54,491 nt of DNA, from positions 1 through 54,491 of the forward strand of contig JAJPHB010000112.1 of NCBI GenBank assembly GCA_021325525.1. The letters run 5' to 3'. How positions within the stretch are numbered: the first letter of the stretch is position 1; each line of letters begins with the position of its first letter. The position numbers and the translations under genes are program-made. The DNA comes from Alphaproteobacteria bacterium (GTDB lineage: Bacteria; Pseudomonadota; Alphaproteobacteria; ATCC43930; CGMCC-115725). Positions 34,780-42,911 of this stretch are shown piece by piece. The notes below the pieces were generated by a model that did no database searches, was not told where the DNA came from, and saw nothing but the letters and a program-made list of their open reading frames with translations.

Positions 34780-34890
34780 ATGTGCCCCCCTGCGAATGAA
34801 CATGTCAGCCGTAAGCGAGAGCCGCGTCAACAGCATCAGCTTCTGCCGCCATTGAATCCTTGACGTTGCGCGAGGCTGCAATACCGATGT

Positions 34891-35006
34891 GCGTCCTTCG
34901 AGACGCCCACTTCGTGGGCTCCTCAGGATGAGGGTCGATGGTAGATGGCAAACACAATTTGCCTCATCCTGAGGAGCCGACCGGAGGGCGGCGTCTCGAA
35001 GGACGC
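34891..35006. repeat. Long perfect inverted repeat (Rhizobiales-type intergenic palindrome)
   Basis: Outer arms GCGTCCTTCGAGACGCC (34891-34907) and its exact complement (34990-35006). Inner arms GGCTCCTCAGGATGAGG (34917-34933) and its exact complement (34962-34978). The CTTCGAGACG/CCTCATCCTGAGGAG modules are a well-known dispersed palindrome in Bradyrhizobium relatives. Its right half overlaps the rutR 3' end and supplies the stop codon and about 13 C-terminal codons. Confidence 0.9.
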
Positions 35007-35692
35007 GCGGCGCTTACCCGAGATTTCGGCGCCCCATCGAGCCCGCAGCCGCGGAGGACGAGGCGCACCACCTCCTCGGTGGCGGCGGCGAATTCGTCTT
35101 CGCCGAGAGCAGGGACGCCGAGCACGGCCTCGATCTGGGTCGCGAAATCGGCGTAGGTCTGCGTCATCGCCCAGATCGCGAAGAAGAGATGGCGCGGATC
35201 GAGGGGGGCCATGCGCCTCTCGGCGACCCAGGCGGAGATCGCCGCGCTCTTGCGCTCGACGAGCGCCTTCAGCTCCTGCCGGAGAAAGCCGCCGATCTCG
35301 GGCGCGCCGTGGATGATCTCGTTGGCGAAGACGCGCGAGGCATCGGGATAGAAGCGCGAGAAGCGCATCTTGGCGCGCACATAATGGCCGAGAGCCGCCG
35401 CCGGATCGGCGTCGGCGGCGATGATGTCCGTCTCGGCGAGCCACAGTTCGAGGATGTTGGCGAGGACGGCGCGGTAGAGCGCGCGCTTGCTGCGGAAATA
35501 GTAATGGAGGTTCGGCTTCGGCAGCCGCGCCGCGGCGGCGATGTCGGCCATCCGCGCCCCGGCGAAGCCGGTCCGCGCGAAGACGCGCTCGGCGGCGCGC
35601 AGGATCTGCGCCTCTTTGGCGCGGCGAATGCCGCCCTTCTTCGGCGCCGCTTCAGGGCGCTCACTTCGTGCCGAAGAGGCGGTCGCCGGCAT
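34964..35692 (-). CDS. rutR: RutR-like TetR-family transcriptional regulator of pyrimidine catabolism
   Basis: 242 residues. Tet[24 protein letters not shown], then [20 protein letters not shown] and [13 protein letters not shown], the RutR pattern. The C-terminal domain has [20 protein letters not shown], diagnostic of RutR/YcdC proteins that bind uracil and thymine. The ATG at 35692 overlaps the end of upp by 32 bp. The last 13 or so residues ([13 protein letters not shown]) come from the palindromic repeat. It is encoded at the end of the uracil-catabolic operon and a RutR-box-like sequence precedes that operon, so it probably represses it until uracil is present. Confidence 0.82.
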   Translation of the reverse strand: MPATASSARSERPEAAPKKGGIRRAKEAQILRAAERVFARTGFAGARMADIAAAARLPKPNLHYYFRSKRALYRAVLANILELWLAETDIIAADADPAAALGHYVRAKMRFSRFYPDASRVFANEIIHGAPEIGGFLRQELKALVERKSAAISAWVAERRMAPLDPRHLFFAIWAMTQTYADFATQIEAVLGVPALGEDEFAAATEEVVRLVLRGCGLDGAPKSRVSAARPSRRRPPVGSSG

Positions 35693-36293
35693 CGCCGAGC
35701 CCGGGCACGATATAGGCGTGGTCGTTGAGGCGGTCATCGATCGCCGCGACATAGATGGGTACCGCCGGATGCTCAGCATGGACGGCGGCGATGCCGGCAG
35801 GCGCCGCGACGAGGCACATGAATTTGATGCTCTCGGCGCCGAGCTCCTTCAGCCTTCCGATCGCCGCCGCGGCGGAGTGGCCGGTCGCCAGCATCGGATC
35901 GACGAGAATGACGATGCGCTGCGAGATGTCCTCCGGAAGCTTCAGATAGTATTCGACGGCATTGAAGGTCGTGGGGTCGCGGTAGATGCCGATATGGCCG
36001 ACACGCGCCGATGGGATGAGGTCGAGCATGCTGTCGACGAAGCCGAGGCCGGCGCGCAGGATCGGCACGAAGCAGAGCTTCTTGCCGGCGAGCACCGGCG
36101 CGCGCATGCGGGCGAGCGGCGTCTCGATCTCGGTCTCGGTGAGGGGCAGGTCGCGCGTCGCTTCGTAGAGCATGAGCGGCGCGATCTCGCGCAAGAGCGC
36201 GCGGAACTGGCCCGTCGAGATGTCCTTCGAGCGCATCAGCGTCAGCTTGTGCTGGACGAGCGGATGGCCGACGACGACGACATTTTCGGTCAT
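35661..36293 (-). CDS. upp: Uracil phosphoribosyltransferase (URC6-type role)
   Basis: 210 residues converting uracil and PRPP to UMP. Family blocks: [16 protein letters not shown] at the N-terminus, [38 protein letters not shown], the PRPP loop [15 protein letters not shown] and the uracil site [33 protein letters not shown] precedes the ATG. Here it is embedded between rutR and the DUF1688 gene rather than with uraA, which marks it as the entry enzyme of the URC uracil-degradation pathway, where the ring is opened after conversion to the nucleotide. Confidence 0.93.
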   Translation of the reverse strand: MTENVVVVGHPLVQHKLTLMRSKDISTGQFRALLREIAPLMLYEATRDLPLTETEIETPLARMRAPVLAGKKLCFVPILRAGLGFVDSMLDLIPSARVGHIGIYRDPTTFNAVEYYLKLPEDISQRIVILVDPMLATGHSAAAAIGRLKELGAESIKFMCLVAAPAGIAAVHAEHPAVPIYVAAIDDRLNDHAYIVPGLGDAGDRLFGTK

Positions 36294-36313
36294 TTTCTGC
36301 CTCTCTTCGCCGA

Positions 36314-37567
36314 TCAAAACACCGTGCCGTCGCTCTCGATGCGAAGCGGCGGCTCGCCGTCCGGACGCTTTTCGCCCGCGATCCGCCGTCCCGCCGCCCA
36401 GGTCCCGCCTTCGAGCACCTTGGCGAGCGGCAGGCGCACCGCATCGAGGCCGAGGCGGGCGCGGAGCGCCGCTGCCAGGCGGTCGAGGAGCGCGACGGTG
36501 AGCGCCCGCCATTCGACGATCGCCTCCTCGCCGACGGCCAGCGCGCGGCGCGGCAAATCGGGATCGCGCGGCTCGATGACGCCGAGATCGAGGAAGAGCC
36601 CGCCATTGCGGTATTCGGCAAGGCCGGTCAACGCGTCGCAATCGGTGACGGCGATCCCCGCCTCTTCGAGCGGCTCGATGAGCGAATAGGCGAGCCATTG
36701 GCTCAGCTTGTGGAAAGGAACGAGGCCACGGCTCGCATCGGCCGCCTCGGCGCGCGAATGCCGCCAGACATCGCCGAGCGGAACGCCGGCAAGGCTCTCG
36801 CGCCCCGGCCAGATCGCGCCGAAGCCGCGCAGCACCGCGGCAAGAAGGGCGGCGGCCGGCAAGCGGCCTGCCACCGCCGCGCCGCGCAAATGGTCGAAGA
36901 GATGGCCGATCCGCGCTTCGGCGCCGAAGAGCGCCGGCTGCTGGGTCAGCGCCGCGCCGAGGCGGCGCAGCAGCAGGGCGCGGCCTTCGATGCCGGTCAG
37001 CGGATTGGCCGCCCCGACCTGCATTCCCTCGGCGAGGGCGGCGGCATCGAGGCGGGCGAGCGCCGCCGCATCTGCGCGGCAGGCCCGCGCCGGGTCGTCG
37101 GAGAAGAGACCGGAGCGGAAGAGGTGAAAGCTCGCCACCGCGAGTCCCTCGGAGCGGGCATACTCGCCGCCGCCCGGCTCTCGGTAGCGCCAGGCAGCGC
37201 CGGCGCCGGCGTCGAGCAGCACGCTCGTCACCGCGAGGTCGAAGCGAATCCGCGCCCGCTCCGCCGCGGAAAGGTGGCCGAGCTCGCGCGCCAGCATCGC
37301 CCAGCGGTCGCGGCCGCCCACCGCGAAATGCCGCCAGCGGCTGTGGAAGGGGATGGCGAGATCCGGGTAATTCCGCCGGATCGTCGCCAGCACATACTCC
37401 GCGGCGGCGGGCAGGCGGTCGAGGCGAAGCGCGAAATGCGCGAGCGACCCCGCCTCGCCGAGGCGCAGGATGAGATGCGCGCGCTCGCGCACCGCATCCG
37501 GCGTCAGCAGCCAAGCCGCGGCTTCGGCGGGCGAGGCGCCGGCGGCGGCGCTATTCGTAGAGGCCAC
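36314..37567 (-). CDS. urc4: DUF1688 family protein, URC4-type uracil catabolism enzyme
   Basis: 417 residues of DUF1688, the family of Lachancea URC4, which is essential for uracil use as nitrogen source. Motifs: [75 protein letters not shown] and [15 protein letters not shown]. Conserved aspartates and histidines suggest a metal-dependent hydrolase-like enzyme; the reaction remains poorly defined. It overlaps urc1 by 17 bp and precedes upp by 20 bp. Assignment is strong because URC1-, URC4- and URC6-type genes are adjacent. Confidence 0.9.
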   Translation of the reverse strand: MASTNSAAAGASPAEAAAWLLTPDAVRERAHLILRLGEAGSLAHFALRLDRLPAAAEYVLATIRRNYPDLAIPFHSRWRHFAVGGRDRWAMLARELGHLSAAERARIRFDLAVTSVLLDAGAGAAWRYREPGGGEYARSEGLAVASFHLFRSGLFSDDPARACRADAAALARLDAAALAEGMQVGAANPLTGIEGRALLLRRLGAALTQQPALFGAEARIGHLFDHLRGAAVAGRLPAAALLAAVLRGFGAIWPGRESLAGVPLGDVWRHSRAEAADASRGLVPFHKLSQWLAYSLIEPLEEAGIAVTDCDALTGLAEYRNGGLFLDLGVIEPRDPDLPRRALAVGEEAIVEWRALTVALLDRLAAALRARLGLDAVRLPLAKVLEGGTWAAGRRIAGEKRPDGEPPLRIESDGTVF

Positions 37568-38783
37568 GGCCTTTCGGCTGCCTCATCTCGGCGGCGTCGG
37601 GCAGATGCGCGGTGAAATACCCGGCCGCCTTCTTCGCATCCATCTCGACGCGGGCATCGGCCGGGATGAGCTCGTCCGGTATCTCGACGCGCTCCACGAC
37701 CTCGATACCGCTCGCAACCAGCGGCCGGAACTTCACGTCGCTCATCGAGACGAAGCGATCGATGCGGCGGATGCCGAGCCAGTGCAGCACATCCGGCATC
37801 AGCTCCTGAAAGCGCATGTCCTGGACGCCGGCGACGCATTCGGTGCGCTCGAAATAGGTCTCGGCGCGGTCGCCGCCCTGCTGGCGCTTCCTCGCATTGT
37901 AGACGAGGAACTTCGTCACCTCGCCCAAGGCCCGCCCCTCCTTGCGGTTGTAGACGACGAGGCCGCAGCCGCCCTCCTGCGCCGTCGCGATCGCGACCTC
38001 GATGCCGTGCACGAGATAGGGGCGGCAGGTGCAGATATCGGAGCCGAAGACGTCGGAGCCGTTGCACTCGTCGTGGACGCGGCAGGCGAGCTTGCGCGCG
38101 GGATCGGTGATCGCCGCGAGATCGCCGAAGAAATAGACGGTGATGCCGCCGATGGGCGGCAGGAAGACCCGGAGATCGGGCCGCGTCACCAGCTCGGGGA
38201 ACATGCCGCCGGTATATTCGAAGAGGTCGCGCCGGAGGTCGGATTCGGCGACGCCGAAGCGGCGGGCGATGCCGGGCAGATACCAGACGGGCTCGATCGC
38301 CGCCTTGGTGACGCGCGCGGCGCCGCGCTCGAGCAGCACCGTGCCGTCGGGCTTGAGGCGTCCGGCGGCGATCGCCTGGCGCAGCTCCGGCAGTTCGATA
38401 TGCGCCTTGGTGATGGCGATGGTAGGCCGAATGTCGTGACCCGCGGCGCGCTGCTCGGCAAAGACTTCGGCGACGAGGTGGCCCCAGGGATCGAGGCTGA
38501 CGATGCGTTCGGGCTCCGCCCATTGCGGGAAGGGGCCGAGGCGCTCGACCGGCGCCGTGTTGGTGAGATCCGGGACATGGATCGGGCTCAGCTTGCCGGC
38601 GGCGATGGCGAGCGCGCGATAGAGAGCATAGGACCCGGCATGGGCGCCGATGACGTTGCGCCGCGGATCATGCGGCCCCGCCACCAAGGGGCCGCGCTCG
38701 GCCGCCGTGGCGGCGCCCCACGCGATCGGCCACGGCGCCTTGCCGCGCGTCGGGTGGGAGGTGAGGATGATGTGCTTCTTCAC
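37551..38783 (-). CDS. urc1: GTP cyclohydrolase II-like protein, URC1-type uracil catabolism enzyme
   Basis: 410 residues. The C-terminal GTP cyclohydrolase II-like domain has zinc cysteines C240, C251 and C253 in HDECNGSDVFGSDICTC, the same spacing (11 then 2) as C54/C65/C67 of the E. coli enzyme. An N-terminal extension of about 200 residues (HVPDLTNTAPVERLGPFPQW) is typical of the URC1 branch rather than riboflavin-synthesis RibA. URC1 acts on uridine nucleotide to open the pyrimidine ring. First gene of the operon urc1-urc4-upp-rutR. It is often auto-annotated as ribA; the context argues against that role. Confidence 0.88.
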   Translation of the reverse strand: MKKHIILTSHPTRGKAPWPIAWGAATAAERGPLVAGPHDPRRNVIGAHAGSYALYRALAIAAGKLSPIHVPDLTNTAPVERLGPFPQWAEPERIVSLDPWGHLVAEVFAEQRAAGHDIRPTIAITKAHIELPELRQAIAAGRLKPDGTVLLERGAARVTKAAIEPVWYLPGIARRFGVAESDLRRDLFEYTGGMFPELVTRPDLRVFLPPIGGITVYFFGDLAAITDPARKLACRVHDECNGSDVFGSDICTCRPYLVHGIEVAIATAQEGGCGLVVYNRKEGRALGEVTKFLVYNARKRQQGGDRAETYFERTECVAGVQDMRFQELMPDVLHWLGIRRIDRFVSMSDVKFRPLVASGIEVVERVEIPDELIPADARVEMDAKKAAGYFTAHLPDAAEMRQPKGRGLYE

Positions 38784-38809
38784 GGAGCCTCGCCGCGAGG
38801 TTGAGACGC

Positions 38810-38838
38810 AGTATCCAATTTTCTGACCGTTTGGTCAA
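38810..38838 (-). promoter_or_regulatory. Promoter of the urc operon with overlapping RutR-box-like operator
   Basis: Read leftward: -35 TTGACC (38838-38833), exactly 17 bases, -10 GATACT (38815-38810), start about 20 bases before the urc1 ATG. CTGACCGTTTGGTCAA (38823-38838) matches the E. coli RutR consensus TTGACCANNTGGTCAA at 12 of 14 defined positions and covers the -35. The wider 38784-39019 gap also serves the divergent hyuB gene. Confidence 0.72.
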
Positions 38839-39019
38839 GTTCTCCTCGACCCATCAGATTGCGCCGCCGAGGGTGAGCGCTTGGTAAAGGTGGCGCGCTT
38901 TGCTTCGTGTCTTCGCGCCTTCCTGGTTCGAGCGTCCCGCTTGCGCTTCGCGATCCCGCCTCTTGGCGCGGAAGGTCCGGACGTGGCACAAAGCGCGGCG
39001 CAATCCGGGAGGGACGATC

Positions 39020-40672
39020 TTGGCGCACACCGTCGATCCGATCACCGTGTCGGTCATTCAGCACCGCCTCCTCGCCATCGTCGAGGAGATGGGCGAGGCG
39101 ATGCTGCGCACCTCCTATTCGCAGATCCTGAATTCGAGCCGCGACTTCTCGACCGGGATCTGCGATCTCTCGGGACGGCTCATCGCGCAGGCGGAGCATG
39201 TGCCGATCCATGTCGGCGCCCTGCCCTGGGCGGCGCGCGCCGTCACCGAGTTTTTCGGCGCCGACATCCATCCGGGCGACGTCTTCCTCCTCAACGACCC
39301 CTATCACGGCGGCAACCACCTGCCCGACCTCACCGCCTTCGTGCCGGTCTTCCGCGACGGGACGCCGCTCTTCTGGTCGATCAACCGCGCGCACCAGAGC
39401 GACATCGGCGGGGCGACGCACGGCGCCTACAATGCCGGCGCCACCGAGATCTGGCAGGAAGGCATCCGCCTGACCCCGCTCCGTCTCTACGATCGCGGCG
39501 AGATGCGGCGCGACGTGATGGAGATGCTGGCGACCAATGTCCGCCACCCGCGCGACTTCCGCGGCGACCTCGCGGCGATGATCGGCTCAGCGCGGGTCGG
39601 CGAGCGCCGCCTCCTCGCGCTTGCCGGCGAGTTCGGCTGGGACACCGCGCTCGCCGCCATCGAGGCCGTGCTCGACGGCGCCGAGCGGCAGGCGCGCGCC
39701 GTCATCGCCGGCTGGCGGGACGGGGTCTATCGCGGCGAAGCCTTCCTCGACGATGACGGGCACGGCGCCAGCGACATCCATATCCGCGCCACGGTGACGA
39801 AGCGCGGCAGCGACCTCGTCATCGACCTCTCGGATTCGCACGAGCAGGTGCTGGGCTTCGTCAACTCCTCCTACCCCAACATGCGCTCGGCCGTCGCCGT
39901 CGCGCTCTCCTACCTCATCGACCCGCAGACGCCGAAGAACGACGGCACCTTCCGCCCGATCGAGGTGATCGCCAAGGAGGGGACGGTGGTGTGGGCGAAG
40001 CCGGGCGCCCCGGTGACGCTCTGCACCAACCACTGCGCGCAGGAGGTGATGGAGGCGATCATCAAGGCGCTCGCCCCGGCCTGCCCCGACCGCGCCATGG
40101 CCGGCTGGGGTCGGCGCTTCCGCATCGCCATCCAGGGCAAGGATCCCCGCAGCGGCAAGCCCTTCATCTGGCACCTCTTCCAGGCGCGGCCGGGGGGCGG
40201 CGCCTCGCCCGTCGGCGACGGCTGGCCGGGCGGCGGCGAGTGGCAGGCGGCGGGCGGCATCAAATTCGGCTCGATCGAGGTGACGGAGGTGCGCTTCCCC
40301 CTCTTCTTCCGCCGCCACGAGTTCCGCCCCGATTCGGGCGGCGAGGGCCAGTACCGCGGCGGCCCCGGCTGCAGCCTCGAACTCGCCGTCGAGATCGCCG
40401 AGCCGGCGCGCGGCAACACGGCGGGCGACGGCGTCAAATACGGTGCCTGCGGCATTCTCGGCGGCGCCGACGGGCTGCCGCACCGCTATGTCCTCCATTC
40501 CGAAGGCCGGCCGCCGCGCGAGATCAAGACCAAGGAGGTCGGCATCCCGATCCGGCCCGGCGACGTCTTCACGGTGGAATCGGGCGGCGGCGGCGGCTGG
40601 GGCGACCCCGCGAAGCGCGACCCCGCGGCGCGGGCGCGCGACGTCGCGAGCGGGTTCGTGACCGGAAGCTGA
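39020..40672 (+). CDS. hyuB: Hydantoinase B/5-oxoprolinase-family protein (HyuB)
   Basis: 550 residues. Family motifs: DPITVSVIQHRLLAIVEEMG, ILNSSRDFSTGICD, LNDPYHGGNHLPD, SINRAHQSDIGGATHGAYN, GGGGWGDP at the end. The start is assigned to TTG at 39020 because GGGAGGGAC lies 5-13 bases upstream and family homology begins there; the longer frame from 38900 encodes unlike sequence. HyuB is the partner of HyuA in ATP-dependent hydrolysis or carboxylation of cyclic amides (N-methylhydantoin, 5-oxoproline, acetophenone-type substrates). Divergent from the urc operon. Confidence 0.85.
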   Translation: MAHTVDPITVSVIQHRLLAIVEEMGEAMLRTSYSQILNSSRDFSTGICDLSGRLIAQAEHVPIHVGALPWAARAVTEFFGADIHPGDVFLLNDPYHGGNHLPDLTAFVPVFRDGTPLFWSINRAHQSDIGGATHGAYNAGATEIWQEGIRLTPLRLYDRGEMRRDVMEMLATNVRHPRDFRGDLAAMIGSARVGERRLLALAGEFGWDTALAAIEAVLDGAERQARAVIAGWRDGVYRGEAFLDDDGHGASDIHIRATVTKRGSDLVIDLSDSHEQVLGFVNSSYPNMRSAVAVALSYLIDPQTPKNDGTFRPIEVIAKEGTVVWAKPGAPVTLCTNHCAQEVMEAIIKALAPACPDRAMAGWGRRFRIAIQGKDPRSGKPFIWHLFQARPGGGASPVGDGWPGGGEWQAAGGIKFGSIEVTEVRFPLFFRRHEFRPDSGGEGQYRGGPGCSLELAVEIAEPARGNTAGDGVKYGACGILGGADGLPHRYVLHSEGRPPREIKTKEVGIPIRPGDVFTVESGGGGGWGDPAKRDPAARARDVASGFVTGS

Positions 40673-40689
40673 AGTTGTACGTCTCGCGG

Positions 40690-40829
40690 CGCTATCTCCC
40701 TCTCCCCTTGCGGGCGAGGGCCTGGGTGAGGGGTCTTTCGCGAGACCTGCCGCGCAGCGGCGCCGCACCCCTCACCTTCCCGTCGCTGCGCGATGGGCCC
40801 CTTCCTCTCCCGCGAGGGGAGAGGAGCTC
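40690..40829. repeat. Compound palindromic repeat between hyuB and hyuA
   Basis: Modules CCCTCTCCCC...GGGCGAGGG, GGGTGAGGGG (near 40724-40733), CACCCCTCACC (near 40767) and CCTCTCCC (40804-40811) with GGGAGAGG (40817-40824) reproduce the family architecture. The last arm lies immediately before the possible GTG start of hyuA at 40830 and could act as its ribosome-binding site. Confidence 0.8.
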
Positions 40830-40850
40830 GTGCATGGCAGGCGCAATCTG

Positions 40851-42902
40851 ATGTACAGAATCGGCATCGATGTCGGCGGCACCTTCACCGATCTCGTGGC
40901 GGTCGATCCCGGCGGCCGGTCGACCCTCGCCAAGGTCGCATCGACGCCGCAGGATCCCTCGCTCGGCGTCATGGCGGGGCTGGAGCGCCTCGCCGAGGTG
41001 CTGGGCCGCGGCCTCGGTGCGCTTCTCGGCGAGACCGAGCGCATCGTCCACGGGACGACGGTCGCGACCAACGCTCTCCTCGAAGGCAAGGGCGCGCGCC
41101 TCGGGCTGCTGACGACAGAGGGCCATCGCGACGTCGTCGAGATGCGCGAAGGGCTGAAGGACGACCGCTACAATCTCCGAATGCCGCCGCCCGAGCCGCT
41201 GGTGCCGCGCGAGCGCCGGCTCGGCATCCGTGAGCGCCTGCGCGCCGACGGACGCGTCGAGACGCCGCTCGACCCCGCCTCGCTCGAGGCCGCGATCCGG
41301 CGCCTCGCGGCGGAGAAGGTCGAGGCGGTCGCGGTCTGCTATCTTCACGCCTGGCGCGATGCGCGGCACGAGCAGCAGACGGCGGAGGCGCTGAGCCGCG
41401 CCCTGCCCGAGGCCTATCTCTCGCTGTCGAGCGAGGTCTTTCCGCAGATCAAGGAATTCGAGCGCGTCTCGACGACCCTCGTCAACGCCTATGTCGGACC
41501 CGCCCTGTCGCGCTATTTGCAGCGCCTCGAGAACCGGCTCGCCGAGGCGGGCTATCGCGGCCCCGTCCTCATCATCCAGTCACATGGCGGCGTGGCGCCC
41601 ATCGCCGAGGCCTCGCGCCTCGCCGCGGGCGCCGTGCTCTCGGGCCCGGCGGGCGGGGTCGCCGGCAGCCGCTACGCCGCGAAGCTGGTCGGCCACGGCA
41701 ATCTCATCCCCTTCGACATGGGCGGGACCAGCACGGATATCTGCCTCATCGTCGAGGGCGAGGCGGCGCTTGCCCAGGGCCGCAAGGTCGGCCAGCACAA
41801 GATCGCGCTCAACAGCCTCGATATCGTCAGCCTCGGCGCCGGGGGCGGCTCGATCGGACGGGTCGATGCCGGCGGCATTCTCCATGTCGGACCCGACAGC
41901 GCCGGCGCCGATCCCGGTCCCGCCTGCTACGGCAAGGGCGGCACCCAGCCCACGGTGACCGACGCCAATCTCGTCCTCGGATATCTCGACGCCGATCACT
42001 TCCTCGGCGGGCACAGCCAGCTCGACCGCGCCGCCGCCGAAGCGGCGCTGGACCGCCTCGCCGGCAGGCTCCGCGTCGACCGCGTCGCCGCGGCGGAAGG
42101 GGTTCACCGCGTCGTCAACACCAACATGGCGGAAGGCATCCGCCTCGTCTCGGTGCGGCGCGGCGTCGATCCCCGGCGCTTTGCCCTCCTCTCCTTCGGC
42201 GGCGCCGCCGGGCTGCACGTGACCGATGTGGCGCGCCAGCTCGATCTGACGCGCGTCGTCGTGCCGCGCGTCGCCGCGGTACTCTCGGCCTGGGGCATGC
42301 TGGCGACGGATCTGCGCTTCGAGCTGGCGCGCACGCATATCGGCGATGCCGGCGCGCTCGACGGCGCCGCGGTGAAGCGCCTTTTCGCCGAGATGGCGGC
42401 GGAGGCGACGCGCCGGCTCGAGGCCTCCTTCGCCGGCGAGGTCGCGATCCAGCGCTCCGTCGACATGCGCTATGGCGAGCAGATCTTCGAGATCAACGTG
42501 CCGCTCGACGATGTCGATTGGAGCGCGGCCGATCCGCTGCCGCAGATCGTCGAGCGCTTCCACCGGCGCCACGAGGCGCTCTACACCTATGCGATGCGCG
42601 ACCAGGAGGCGGTGCTGGTGAATGCCCGCGTCGCCGCCATCGGCCTCCTTTCGGACTTGCCGCAGGAGCCGCGCCTGCCCGCGGGACCGGCCGCCGCGCC
42701 GCAGGGCGAGCGGCGAATCTTCCTCGGCGGCTGGCGGGCCGTCCCGGTCTTCGCTTTCGAGGAGCTGGCGCCGGCGCAGGAGGTTCGCGGCCCCGCCATC
42801 GTCGAATCGGCGATGACGACGGTGCTGCTGCGCGGCCACGACCGCGCCACGGTGACGCCGCATGGCTGGCTCGACATCGCGATCGCGCCGAGGGCGGCGT
42901 AG
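40851..42902 (+). CDS. hyuA: Hydantoinase A/5-oxoprolinase-family ATP-dependent subunit (HyuA)
   Basis: 683 residues. The N-terminal ASKHA ATPase motif RIGIDVGGTFTDLVAVD, then HGTTVATNALLEGKGARLGL, QSHGGVAPIAEASRLAAGAV, SGPAGGVAGS, DMGGTSTDICL and GAGGGSIGRVDAGG. The ATG at 40851 gives the usual MYRIGIDVGG start; a GTG at 40830 with better-placed AGGAG is an alternative. Works with HyuB as a heteromeric enzyme using ATP to activate a cyclic amide or carbonyl. The exact substrate cannot be deduced. The neighbouring uracil genes make a ureide or hydantoin-like compound worth considering. Confidence 0.87.
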   Translation: MYRIGIDVGGTFTDLVAVDPGGRSTLAKVASTPQDPSLGVMAGLERLAEVLGRGLGALLGETERIVHGTTVATNALLEGKGARLGLLTTEGHRDVVEMREGLKDDRYNLRMPPPEPLVPRERRLGIRERLRADGRVETPLDPASLEAAIRRLAAEKVEAVAVCYLHAWRDARHEQQTAEALSRALPEAYLSLSSEVFPQIKEFERVSTTLVNAYVGPALSRYLQRLENRLAEAGYRGPVLIIQSHGGVAPIAEASRLAAGAVLSGPAGGVAGSRYAAKLVGHGNLIPFDMGGTSTDICLIVEGEAALAQGRKVGQHKIALNSLDIVSLGAGGGSIGRVDAGGILHVGPDSAGADPGPACYGKGGTQPTVTDANLVLGYLDADHFLGGHSQLDRAAAEAALDRLAGRLRVDRVAAAEGVHRVVNTNMAEGIRLVSVRRGVDPRRFALLSFGGAAGLHVTDVARQLDLTRVVVPRVAAVLSAWGMLATDLRFELARTHIGDAGALDGAAVKRLFAEMAAEATRRLEASFAGEVAIQRSVDMRYGEQIFEINVPLDDVDWSAADPLPQIVERFHRRHEALYTYAMRDQEAVLVNARVAAIGLLSDLPQEPRLPAGPAAAPQGERRIFLGGWRAVPVFAFEELAPAQEVRGPAIVESAMTTVLLRGHDRATVTPHGWLDIAIAPRAA

Positions 42903-42911
42903 CCGAGCCTC

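Noticed and set aside
34891-35006. CRISPR repeats
   Set aside because: Inverted, not direct, repeats with no regular spacer units and no cas genes.
37551-38783. RibA for riboflavin synthesis
   Set aside because: The long N-terminal extension and the urc4-upp-rutR neighbours fit URC1; no other riboflavin genes are nearby.
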